Source: Theocolax elegans (Eukaryota > Arthropoda > Insecta > Hymenoptera > Cerocephalidae). From it: a DNA stretch of 64,000 nt. Under the pieces are notes generated by a model. The model had not been told where the DNA came from. It ran no database searches and was given only the letters and a program-made list of their open reading frames with translations. Each line of letters opens with the position of its first letter. Position 1 is the first letter of the stretch. Made by a program: the position numbers and the translations under genes. This document shows, in pieces, positions 33,054 through 42,756 of the stretch. Where the stretch lies: positions 8,330,943-8,394,942 of the forward strand of contig CM047431.1 in NCBI GenBank assembly GCA_026168455.1, in the 5' to 3' direction.

Positions 33054-34744
33054 TCAGGACACGTCCTAATTGTATAGCCCAGTTTGCCACATATATTGCA
33101 AGCTACAGGCTTGGGGACAACCTCCTTTCGCTTTTCCTTATCACCGGCATTCAACTTCTCGTCGTTTCTTGACGTATGGCCACTCGATGACTGTCGGTCA
33201 GGACTCTTGCGATTACCCTTCCTCTGTCCCCATTTGAACCGAGGAGGTGATCTGTGGGTCTTCTTGCTTTGAGAGACATCTACCTTGCCTCTCACCCCAG
33301 CTGTATGGCAACTCGTCCTAACGGAGACTAGCGTCTCCTCGAGGATTTTGGTGAACCGTTCCAAAAGATCTGTTTGAGCCGGTTCACTCGTTTCCTTGGC
33401 TACGCTTGCTACCTTTGGCTTAGCGTTCGGCCGCTTCTTATTCCGCGACTTATATGCTAACTCAGGTAGCATCAAGTCTTCTTCTGCGGGAGGCGGCCGA
33501 TATAATTTTTCTCGTTCGAGTGTTTGCTCAGCGTCCAACGCCAATTGCAAAAAACCCTCAATCGACCGAGCTTCAACTCTCTTAAATAAACGTTGGAGTT
33601 GAGGTAGCATATTGCGGTACAGGTGATCTAACTGGCTCCGCTCATCCGGAATCGGCTTGAGCTTACGCATGATCGCAATCGAGCAGGTAATATAATCCCT
33701 TACCGGCTCATCTTCGCCTTGCGTGCGAGCGTTAGACACCTCGATGAGCCGTTGTTGATAACTCTGGCCCATTCCGTACCACATCTTGGCGTATCTCACA
33801 AAATCTTGCCATGAGTGCCATCTGTCCTTCCCATTCCGATACCACGTATCTGCGTTATCGGTGAGAAGTTCCGACAAGGACGGTAACACCTCGTCCTCGC
33901 TGAGGTTGTCGAGTATCCTACAATCTTCTACTCGCGCAAGAAATGCTTCAATACTCTGGCTTTTGTCTCCAGAGAATCGAACTCCCCACTTACGAACAAT
34001 TGCGCCGACATCGCGCACTGTCCCGCCCGATCTAGTTGTAGACTGGCCGGTTACGTTCGAGTCCATCCGACTAGGGTAGGCAGAGCTAGAATATGGAGGC
34101 TGACCTTGTCTCCATATCTCGCCCCTCCCCAAAGCTCCTCTAGCAGGTGCTTGAGGTGCTTGATAACCCTCGCACTCTGCCTGCACTTGTCGTGGTCTTT
34201 CGTCCGTATCGTCCAGTGTGTGACACGTATACGTGTCCTGGAATCGGACATGTTGATTCGGCTCTCTATTTCTGTTGGTACTCGCCCTCTGCGTACTGTC
34301 GCGGGCGTAGAAGTCCAATCTCAGAGCACTCACTTGATCCTCCAAATCTTTTATCCGTGCTGTCATGACGGCCTGTTGTTTCAACTGCAACGTCAACATC
34401 GCAGCGAATGTCTCCGGTATTTCAAACTGTGCTCCGCCTGTAGACACTAACGTGATCCATTCCTCTTTGTTAGCTTCTTGGCTGGAGACCTCGGATTGCT
34501 GATCCTCCGTATGCTGATCTACCTCAGCATCTACGTCTGTCTCTTGCCTTTCTATGTCTGGAACGTCCAGCGCAAGAGTCTGTTGTAAAACTTCTACAAC
34601 ATTTGGATCAGAATCCGGATCAGGTAGTGCCGGATTCTGGGCGAACATAGCCTCAAACCAATCCGACCTCCGCCTATTTCGCCTTTCGCGATCTGCCAAC
34701 AGATTTGTTTCTTCAGCGAAATCCTGAGCCGTATAATTACCCAT
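33023..34744 (-). CDS. gag: gypsy gag, 573 codons, intact
   Basis: Structural protein of the retroelement particle. The start ATG at 34,744 gives MGNYTAQDFAEETNLLADRE; an upstream in-frame ATG (34,885) is separated by a TAG. The N-terminal ~150 residues are acidic and Gln-rich with a likely coiled coil (TLQLKQQAVMTARIKDLEDQ). The middle carries a retrotransposon-gag domain (VRKWGVRFSGDKSQSIEAFL, then WQDFVRYAKMWYG and RNMLPQLQRLFKRVEARS). The C-terminus is basic with one zinc knuckle, CNICGKLGYTIRTC, whose usual His is Tyr. The final codons overlap pol; the slippery A AAA AAC lies 18 nt before the gag stop. Sequence beyond about residue 220 is unique, while residues 1-222 are duplicated at 35,632-36,300. 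Confidence 0.92.
   Translation of the reverse strand: MGNYTAQDFAEETNLLADRERRNRRRSDWFEAMFAQNPALPDPDSDPNVVEVLQQTLALDVPDIERQETDVDAEVDQHTEDQQSEVSSQEANKEEWITLVSTGGAQFEIPETFAAMLTLQLKQQAVMTARIKDLEDQVSALRLDFYARDSTQRASTNRNREPNQHVRFQDTYTCHTLDDTDERPRQVQAECEGYQAPQAPARGALGRGEIWRQGQPPYSSSAYPSRMDSNVTGQSTTRSGGTVRDVGAIVRKWGVRFSGDKSQSIEAFLARVEDCRILDNLSEDEVLPSLSELLTDNADTWYRNGKDRWHSWQDFVRYAKMWYGMGQSYQQRLIEVSNARTQGEDEPVRDYITCSIAIMRKLKPIPDERSQLDHLYRNMLPQLQRLFKRVEARSIEGFLQLALDAEQTLEREKLYRPPPAEEDLMLPELAYKSRNKKRPNAKPKVASVAKETSEPAQTDLLERFTKILEETLVSVRTSCHTAGVRGKVDVSQSKKTHRSPPRFKWGQRKGNRKSPDRQSSSGHTSRNDEKLNAGDKEKRKEVVPKPVACNICGKLGYTIRTCPDCAKNARGSG
33041..33047 (-). promoter_or_regulatory. -1 ribosomal frameshift slippery site, gag-pol
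   Basis: Minus strand A AAA AAC, phased exactly as X XXY YYZ with respect to the gag codons (GCA AAA AAC). Slipping back one base enters the pol frame (AAA CGC GCG...), and the gag stop follows at 33,023. The two frames overlap by 31 bp. This is the canonical heptamer type known from retroviral gag-pro junctions. A downstream pseudoknot was not assessed. Confidence 0.8.
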
Positions 34745-35631
34745 TAACCACCGTTGGAGACGCTAGGCTCTTTTATAATTTGGGCCGTCAACCCGCATCT
34801 CCAACGACTCGAGGTGAGCCTTGATCTGTTCACCGGATTGAGTATCAATCCAGTTGTCAATCTGGTTAGTCATCGATTCTGCCATACTAACTTAAAATTA
34901 TCGCCGATTTCTTAACAAAAAAAAATAAAGAAAAATCGCTTCCGCAGGTACTTGTGCAAGGTCCTGTTATTCAACACTAGGTGGCGTTAAACTACTAAAT
35001 TATTGGGCCACTGTGTTGAAGATTGTGATCTTTTCCCTTTTAAACAAACACCTTACGCTCACCAATTTGAAACTTGCTTGTGATAAAAAAATTTTATAAT
35101 TTTGACAACTATTTCACAAAATAAATTAAATTTCACTTTCGATTTAAATTTGTTATATGCGTTTCAGTTTAATTTATTTTAAAATACTGTACCCGATCTA
35201 CAACAAAACCAAAAAAAAACTTTTGTACAATAATAAATCAAACGAAGTAATAAACAAATAAAAAAAATTTTAATCCGATAAAATGAGGAAGAAAACGGAT
35301 TATCCTCGGCTCTCGGTCACCAGCGCACGCAAATATACTTAAAATTAAATAAATTCGTCAACGATTACAAATAAATTAATAAATTATCAACAAATAATTA
35401 ACAAATAAATATATTCCTACCTAACTATATAGAATATCTGACGCAGTGACCTCTTACAATCGCGTATTACATAAAAAAAAATAAATACAATTTTTATTAT
35501 GACGCGAGAGCCGATACGCGTAGTCAAAATTATAACAAAAGCAAATTCCAAAAATCACACCCTTGCACAGGTATTAACAATTTTTATTAAGTCGCAAAAA
35601 TTATTTCGCCAATTTTTCGACTAACCTATAC
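34076..35631 (-). repeat. 1.56-kb tandem duplication over gag 5' end and leader, inner unit
   Basis: 34,076-35,631 (gag codons 1 to ~222, the upstream ORF and AT-rich leader) is repeated as 35,632-37,188. The repeats start TAGGCAGAGCTAGAATATGG and are joined at CTATACGTAGGCAG (35,623-35,636). The coding parts look identical. Small indels occur in the AT-rich part, for example AAAAAAAAAC at 35,212 against AAAAAAAC at 36,768. Confidence 0.9.
34763..34885 (-). CDS. Upstream ORF, in frame with gag, 40 codons
   Basis: ATG at 34,885, MAESMTNQIDNWIDTQSGEQ..., ends TAG at 34,763-34,765. Six codons later in the same frame is the gag ATG (34,744). The same ORF and TAG exist in the duplicated unit (36,319-36,441). 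It might be an upstream regulatory ORF, or the true N-terminus of gag reached by stop-codon readthrough. If the stop is a mutation, it predates the duplication. Confidence 0.5.
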   Translation of the reverse strand: MAESMTNQIDNWIDTQSGEQIKAHLESLEMRVDGPNYKRA

Positions 35632-36300
35632 GTAGGCAGAGCTAGAATATGGAGGCTGACCTTGTCTCCATATCTCGCCCCTCCCCAAAGCTCCTCTAGC
35701 AGGTGCTTGAGGTGCTTGATAACCCTCGCACTCTGCCTGCACTTGTCGTGGTCTTTCGTCCGTATCGTCCAGTGTGTGACACGTATACGTGTCCTGGAAT
35801 CGGACATGTTGATTCGGCTCTCTATTTCTGTTGGTACTCGCCCTCTGCGTACTGTCGCGGGCGTAGAAGTCCAATCTCAGAGCACTCACTTGATCCTCCA
35901 AATCTTTTATCCGTGCTGTCATGACGGCCTGTTGTTTCAACTGCAACGTCAACATCGCAGCGAATGTCTCCGGTATTTCAAACTGTGCTCCGCCTGTAGA
36001 CACTAACGTGATCCATTCCTCTTTGTTAGCTTCTTGGCTGGAGACCTCGGATTGCTGATCCTCCGTATGCTGATCTACCTCAGCATCTACGTCTGTCTCT
36101 TGCCTTTCTATGTCTGGAACGTCCAGCGCAAGAGTCTGTTGTAAAACTTCTACAACATTTGGATCAGAATCCGGATCAGGTAGTGCCGGATTCTGGGCGA
36201 ACATAGCCTCAAACCAATCCGACCTCCGCCTATTTCGCCTTTCGCGATCTGCCAACAGATTTGTTTCTTCAGCGAAATCCTGAGCCGTATAATTACCCAT
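35632..36300 (-). pseudogene. Truncated second copy of gag N-terminus (222 codons)
   Basis: Identical to gag residues 1-222 (MGNYTAQDF... to QGQPPYSSSAY). It ends where the duplication unit joins leader sequence and then meets a stop near 35,626. A transcript from the 5' LTR would meet this truncated gag before the full one, so full-length Gag expression from this copy is doubtful. Confidence 0.85.
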
Positions 36301-37188
36301 TAACCACCGTTGGAGACGCTAGGCTCTTTTATAATTTGGGCCGTCAACCCGCATCTCCAACGACTCGAGGTGAGCCTTGATCTGTTCACCGGATTGAGTA
36401 TCAATCCAGTTGTCAATCTGGTTAGTCATCGATTCTGCCATACTAACTTAAAATTATCGCCGATTTCTTAACAAAAAAAATAAAGAAAAATCGCTTCCGC
36501 AGGTACTTGTGCAAGGTCCTGTTATTCAACACTAGGTGGCGTTAAACTACTAAATTATTGGGCCACTGTGTTGAAGATTGTGATCTTTTCCCTTTTAAAC
36601 AAACACCTTACGCTCACCAATTTGAAACTTGCTTGTGATAAAAAAATTTTATAATTTTGACAACTATTTCACAAAATAAATTAAATTTCACTTTCGATTT
36701 AAATTTGTTATATGCGTTTCAGTTTAATTTATTTTAAAATACTGTACCCGATCTACAACAAAACCAAAAAAAACTTTTGTACAATAAATAAATCAAACGA
36801 AGTAATAAACAAATAAAAAAAATTTTAATCCGATAAAATGAGGAAGAAAACGGATTATCCTCGGCTCTCGGTCACCAGCGCACGCAAATATACTTAAAAT
36901 TAAATAAATTCGTCAACGAATTAACAAATAAATTAATAAATTATCAACAAATAAATTAACAAATAAATATATTCCTACCTAACTATATAGAATATCTGAC
37001 GCAGTGACCTCTTACAATCGCGTATTACATAAAAAAAAATAAATACAATTTTTATTATGACGCGAGAGCCGATACGCGTAGTCAAAATTATAACAAAAGC
37101 AAATTCCAAAAATCACACCCTTGCACAGGTATTAACAATTTTTATTAAGTCGCAAAAATTATTTTCGCCAATTTTTCGACTAACCTAT
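35632..37188 (-). repeat. 1.56-kb tandem duplication, outer unit
   Basis: Outer copy of the gag-start and leader block. It is directly connected to the leader sequence that ends at the primer site (37,189-37,624), so this is the unit reached first by a transcript from the 5' LTR. Confidence 0.9.
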
Positions 37189-37603
37189 ACGGAATCAGGG
37201 ACACGTGTTATTAAATCGCGGACCTCAAACCATTCTATCTCATATAAATAAATAAATCTGAAATTATAATAATTTACGTGTGTCAATAATTATCTAAAAA
37301 AAATTTTATTACTGTCGACTTCGGATTTCTTCCTGATAAAAACAAAAAAAACGAAGAAAATCCGATAAAGTTATCTAAATTATTGTCAAACACAATAATT
37401 TATTAATTGAAATTAATTGCAATTCAATTAATTCAATTGTCGACAATAATCAATACATTATTCCACGTAACTAACGTATTAATCCTTAAACACACGTAAA
37501 TCAACCGAGCATATGTTCAAACAATTCAATTCCGGTCCGTTCTTATTCCCTTGTCGCGCGCCGTGTACGCGCAATCAGCTATCCTAACGTCTAGGGACTT
37601 TTT
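37189..37603 (-). other. 5' leader of the 12-kb gypsy element
   Basis: AT-rich untranslated leader between primer site and the first gag start. No stable coding frame. Packaging signals are expected here in the family, but none can be pinpointed. Confidence 0.6.
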
Positions 37604-37624
37604 CCTTCACTTAGTTGGGCGCCA
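37604..37624 (-). promoter_or_regulatory. Primer-binding site (tRNA-Lys) of the 12-kb gypsy element
   Basis: Minus strand TGGCGCCCAACTAAGTG directly after the 5' LTR end CCGTTACA. The first 11 bases match the complement of the 3' end of insect tRNA-Lys. Confidence 0.82.
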
Positions 37625-38701
37625 TGTAACGGTGTGCTTGCCCGGGGAAAACTTACTGAGTCGTTCGTCTTATATACCTTTAGTTCGTGGCGAACGAATT
37701 TATCTAGTTTCGCCGACTAGATATCGCACACTTAATGACTCAAGACAAACTATATGTATATGTAAGTTGTTTACAAAAATCTTCCCGCGCAGCGGCTGCG
37801 GTTACCTGTCCGCACACTTGCCGTTAAAGTTGTATGGAAATCGAATTACGATTTCCAACAACAGCAGGTAAAAATGATGATATTCTTTCCTAAAATGGAC
37901 CGCGGAAAGAAAATTAAAAGTGAGTCCGCGAGAATTCGTATCTTACAATACGACTCGAAGGGAAACGGAGGAATGAAATTATAATACGTCGGTTGGAAAA
38001 AAATATAAATCAACACGGGTTGAACTAAATTAACAATTAATAGATTTATTTAGTAAAAACAAATGATTGAAAACAATAACATTTATCAGTATGGTCGAGG
38101 TCAAAACGCACGGAGATTGAGTCGAAAACACCGACTCAACGCGAGAGGAGAAAGGGGTACGCGAACTAACTAACTTAATATTATTCGTACGATCGCATTA
38201 AATAAAACAGATAATAATTATTCGCGCGGAAGTGGTACCACTTACTTTTATTTATCTTCCTCGGACCTCGAATACCGGAAAAGAACAACTCATCTCTCCT
38301 ATCGTCTCTTTCCCGTTCAAAAGGAAAAATGTCGGTGGGAGAATATCTCGACCACCGATCACTTTCTTTCGTGTGCGTGTATAACACCACGGCACCTGAA
38401 TACACCGTAAAACAAAAGTCACCCACGGTATGACGCACGAGTAGTACAACCGGCAGAACTCCACGGAAAACTTGCGGATAAAAAAAAATACAATTAAACC
38501 GGTATGTCTCGTCTCACGTGTCGTCGCGATCTTGTCTCCCTATCGAGTTGTCGTGCGCGCACGACTCTCCCCCCAATTCCTTCTCTCGTTGCGCGGATAT
38601 CAGCCGTTCGCGCCGTCGGCTATGCCTATATCTATTTATAGCATTCGTCTCTACCTACCTGATTCGTATAATGTTAAGTGAGTACATCACTTACCATTAC
38701 A
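37625..38701 (-). mobile_element. 5' LTR of the 12-kb gypsy element (1,077 bp)
   Basis: On the minus strand begins TGTAATGGTAAG and ends CACCGTTACA. Contains the 154-bp block (about 37,797-37,951) missing from the 3' LTR. Downstream flank (plus strand) is ATATATAAAGG. Confidence 0.9.
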
Positions 38702-39446
38702 ATATATAAAGGTAATGCCAATAATAACCATAAATAACCATAAAAAAAATAACCATATTTGATTGTAATTTATGGTTAATATATAATCAATTTAATCTAA
38801 TTATGTATATGTATATTTATATTTGACACTAACAATTATACAATAAAATATTCTAACATTCTAAAATTGAAAGTAATAAGTAACCTTTAAAAAAAAAAAA
38901 AAATAACTTGATGCAAAGCAACTATATGTTTGTATATTATTCACATATATATATTTACAATTTGTAATATATAAACATATATTTTTAATAAAATACAGCT
39001 TTACTATATATTAAAACAATGTATAATATTATTTATGCAAATACAAGAAAAATCCTTAGAATATAGTAATTTATAATTGTTCAATAATTAAAGAGATAAA
39101 GATTACTATAACTATTTAAATATTTATATAATTATTATTTTAAGACATGCATCAAAATATTATTTTTAATCATTATAAATAATTACTTATTATTATCTAT
39201 TTATATAGAAACAAACTTGTATTAATATTTAGTAAATAAAACGAGTGGAAAGTTTTGAACTAGGCAAAAAGGAAGGAGGAAAAATTTGATCAGGCATCTG
39301 TTTTCTTTCAATTGATTTTATGACTTAAAGATGTGTACGTCGCCTTACTTGGATTTTCCCACAAAACTGTTCACTCGTATACTATGATTTCTTATTGAGT
39401 TTACAATTAAGAACTCCTATATATATATATATACAAGTACTATATG
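38702..39446. other. AT-rich spacer
   Basis: Very AT-rich, with an A13 run at 38,888 and a short (TA)n at 39,420-39,434. Nothing recognised. Confidence 0.45.
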
Positions 39447-39589
39447 TAACACCCGGCGCCTTGTGCGGTTGCTAGGTATTGAAAAAAATGCATAGCAATC
39501 GAAATAATATCATGTCTTAATTCCTTTAACATTCATCGCTCATTCAAATAATCAAATATACTTATAATTGAAAGAAATTCTTTTTATTA

Positions 39590-40640
39590 TTATATGCTGA
39601 ATCCTTCTTCTTTTGCTTGAGGTGAAAGTTCCATGTTGGTTGATTTGTTGATATTATCTTCTGGTTTTCTGCTTGCATGGATTAAACAGTAAGCGAGAGA
39701 ACTCCAAACTGTTCCTAACAAATGGATACACCAACCATAGACTTGGTGTAACAAATATCCGTTGATGAACATGTTACTTACCATTTTCAATGCATGAAGA
39801 ATTATTAGTGTAGCTATTATGTCTGCACTAGCTGTACCAAATGTAATAAATTTGCCCCAAATTCGTCCCCAAGTTGGTTCTACAATCTTTTCTATAGATT
39901 CATCATTAAGTTATTTACTAGTAGTTCCCTCTTGATCTAAAATCGGGTGTCCTTGCATTTTCCTTGCTACATCATTTAATAATGCAGATTTTTCGACTGG
40001 AAACATAATATGATTTCTTAATTAATTAAGATCATTTTCAGTGTAAATACCACTTACAGCTAACGATGAAGGATTCCCAAGTAGATTTTGTCAATGGTTT
40101 GATGGTAATGGGACTATGGGCTTCGGTTACTATTTGATAAGATGGTAGTAGCTTATTACAAAATACTCTGGTTCCTTTTTAATTAATTTTTTTTTTAAAT
40201 GAAACTTGTAATTCTGCATAACAGCCAGTATCTTCTTTTATTTTTCTTCAACAGGAATACACTTAATTACATGAACAACTTCTCCTTTAGTAACTGCCAT
40301 ATATCCTGGTGCCTTCATTAAATTATAGGCAAATTGATCAGGGGCTTGAGTAGCGATAACTAAAGAATTTTTACGGGTTTGTCGTTGTAAATCACATTTT
40401 TGTATTAAAACATCGCGATAGAGTTGTTTAATCTGAGTTTTTAAATGTTTCTTAACATAAACAAATTTAGAATTAACACAAGCAAAAATATCTAGAATAT
40501 TAACACTTTTAGTTGTACGACTAGCAAATGATTCACCTTTAACAGTTTCAAATATTACTAATTTAGGATGTTCGGTACGCATAACAGTATAACCTCATAC
40601 ATTTTCTTCTTTACTAACTGATAAAGCAAAAAATCCACAA
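39590..40640 (-). pseudogene. Env-like glycoprotein, C-terminal part, decayed
   Basis: Open stretch 40,582-40,238 (114 codons: a MRTEHPKLVIFETVKGES start, basic FVYVKKHLKTQIKQLY helix) and, after stops, 39,790-39,590, containing a hydrophobic segment (YGWCIHLLGTVWSSLAYCLI) suited to a membrane anchor and a short hydrophilic tail ending near 39,590. Frameshifts lie between. Together with the N-terminal piece at 43.3-43.8 kb this looks like one membrane glycoprotein cut apart by later insertions. The family assignment is tentative. Confidence 0.55.
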
Positions 40641-40649
40641 TAACGATTT

Positions 40650-40870
40650 TAAAGGGTTAAATCCAGGTTGTAATAAAATTAACAACCAATTTGATTTTAA
40701 AAATTGTACGACGTTTCGTCTGCCAGGTTTTGCAGACCTCTTCAAGTACATAAATGTCAAACAGTTAGCAATGATCTTCCATTACTCGTAGATGAGTAGA
40801 GTCAAGTGAAGTGAGATATATTTTATTATTATTATTATCGACGCGATATTATTATTATCATTCGATTACA
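40650..40870 (-). mobile_element. Penelope-type pLTR fragment inserted in env
   Basis: On the minus strand contains TTGAAGAGG, a 6-bp stem GTCTGC/GCAGAC and GAAACGTCGTACAATTTT (40,713-40,745). It interrupts the glycoprotein coding sequence, which resumes on both sides. It is a diverged relative of the pLTRs at 45.9-47.7 kb. Confidence 0.6.
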
Positions 40871-40945
40871 TGTGTCTTCAGTGTAATCTTCACAATACCT
40901 TGAACAACAATTGATGGCCATGCTCCATAAGGATCTGTTTATTAA

Positions 40946-42756
40946 CGCCCAAATGTCGCGATTTCGAGAGTTAAGTTTGAGGTGTTGTTCTGCAAAGTAG
41001 AATCAATGAAAAAATGTGAAACTGAAATATGATATGTTTTCGAGGGTGCTCTTTTTAATGACGATAGTTAAAATTTTCAAAAATTCCTTTTTGCCATGGA
41101 AAATTGGGAATTTATGCAAAAAAAAAACGGATTTTTCAACTTCAATTTTTTTTTAAAACTCAAATTTCGATGCCTATTCGGTTAGGTATATGCCTAAAAC
41201 CTATTAAAATCGCGGCATTGGGGTCTGATTTTAAAGAAAATACGTTTTGCAAAGTCGGAAAATTTTTCATAATAACAAAATGGAGGCATAAGCGAAATAT
41301 TTTTTATTTAAACTTCATGATTTTTTTACTCAAAATCTATCGACTTTCGGAAAAAATTTTATAGAATAAAATAGTTCTAGAATCGATCATAGAATGCGCT
41401 TAAATTTTTTCAAGACTTTTGGGAAAATTTTTAATTTTTAAAAAACTCGGAAAATCGAAAATTTGAAAAAGAATTTTTTTTTTATTGTAAACGTGTAGGA
41501 ACATTGTTTGATCAAATTTAAAACTTTTTATTTCTATAAAATTTTTCTTTAAAGTCTATATATACATTAACAAAAATCGATATTTCTCATGTAACTGATA
41601 TTGCGCTATTTTGATGTATTCATAATTATCAAGACATTACTGGTATATATCCATGTATTTAAATCATATATTTATAGCGATTTTTTTAATAATACTCTTT
41701 CCAAGCATACCTTGAATTTTGTTTTTTAATTTAAATATTAAAAAACTCTTTTTCGTATCATTCTTCAAAGTAAAAAACACCCTATCATAGAATCTATTTA
41801 CAAAATATGCCTAATAAAAGAAAAAGTCAATCTCCTTGTGAATCTGCTTTCCCAAAAAAACAAGTTCAGCCATCAATGCTATCGCGTAGTAAAAGAAAAA
41901 GATTCGAAGCTATTGAAAAAGATAGTCTTATTGAAGCTGTTTATATTCCGGATCCAAATTCTTCAGACGAATCTGATACTGACGAATCTGACATTGTTAA
42001 ATCTGAGGAAAATGATAATGATGATGATGATGGAAACCATTATTCCGAGGCTGACGATGATGATGAGGAGATTGATTTGTTTAGAAGTTTTGATACTTAT
42101 GAAAAAATATTGAAGAATTATTCCTTGAACTTTTCCTAAAGAATATAGACTTTAAAGAAAAATTTTATAGAAATAAAAAGTTTTAAATTTGATCAATCAA
42201 TGTTCCTACACGTTTACAAAAAAAAAAAAATTCTTTTTCAAATTTTCGATTTCCCGAGTTTTTCAAAAATTAAAAATTTTCCCAAAAGTCTTGAAAAAAT
42301 TTAAGCGCATTCTATGATCGATTCTAAAACTATTTTATTCTATAAAAATTTTTCCGAAAGTCGATAGATTTTGAGTAAAAAAATCATGAAATTTAAATAA
42401 AAAAGATTTCGCTTATGCCGCCATTTTGTTATTATGAAAAATTTTCCGACTTTGCAAAACGTATTTTTCTTTAAAATCAGACCCCAATGCCGCGATTTTA
42501 ATAGGTTTTGGGCATATACCTAACCGAATAGGCATCGAAATTTGAGTTTTAAAAGAAAATTGAAGTTGAAAAATCCGTTTTTTTGCATAAATTCCCAATT
42601 TTCCATGGCAAAAAGGAATTTTTGAAAATTTTAACTATCGTCATTAAAAAGAGCACCCTCGAAAGCATATCATTTTTCAGTTTCACATTTTTTCATTGAT
42701 TCTACTTTGCAGAACAACACCTCAAACTTAACTCTCGAAATCGCGACATTTGGGCG
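40946..42756. mobile_element. TTAA-flanked foldback element with ~620-bp inverted repeats
   Basis: The left end CGCCCAAATGTCGCGATTTC and the right end (its reverse complement) are each flanked by TTAA (40,942-40,945 and 42,757-42,760). Arms 40,946-41,567 and 42,137-42,756 are nearly perfect inverted repeats. The 570-bp centre holds one acidic ORF. A TTAA target is the hallmark of piggyBac-type transposition, but the ends do not begin with the usual CCC and there is no transposase. It sits inside the env-like gene, at the codons right after DETCSGASYS (minus strand). Confidence 0.82.
41807..42139 (+). CDS. Acidic ORF between the arms of the TTAA element, 110 codons, unknown
   Basis: Starts ATG at 41,807. 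Basic N-terminus (MPNKRKSQSP, SRSKRKRFEAIEKD) followed by a long Asp/Glu/Ser tract (SSDESDTDESD, NDDDDGN, ADDDDEEIDLF), and a short end that runs a few codons into the right arm. The basic-then-acidic N-terminus resembles the start of several DNA transposases, including piggyBac types, so it may be the first exon or a truncated transposase start. No catalytic domain. It could also be chance low-complexity sequence. Confidence 0.4.
   Translation: MPNKRKSQSPCESAFPKKQVQPSMLSRSKRKRFEAIEKDSLIEAVYIPDPNSSDESDTDESDIVKSEENDNDDDDGNHYSEADDDDEEIDLFRSFDTYEKILKNYSLNFS

Larger units (their letters stand above)
26743..38701 (-). mobile_element. Ty3/gypsy LTR retrotransposon, 12 kb, nearly complete
   Basis: Read on the minus strand, the order is 5' LTR (38,701-37,625), tRNA-Lys primer site, leader, gag (34,744-33,023), pol (PR, RT, RNaseH, INT, to 28,937), a third ORF (28,864-27,857), polypurine tract and 3' LTR (27,665-26,743). 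AT-rich flanks (ATATAT on both sides) fit a 4-6-bp target duplication within the (TA)n end of the foldback element. Gag is intact. Pol is broken by a 499-bp insertion of its own sequence and one nonsense codon, and a 1.56-kb tandem duplication precedes gag. Because so much is intact, insertion was fairly recent. Confidence 0.92.
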
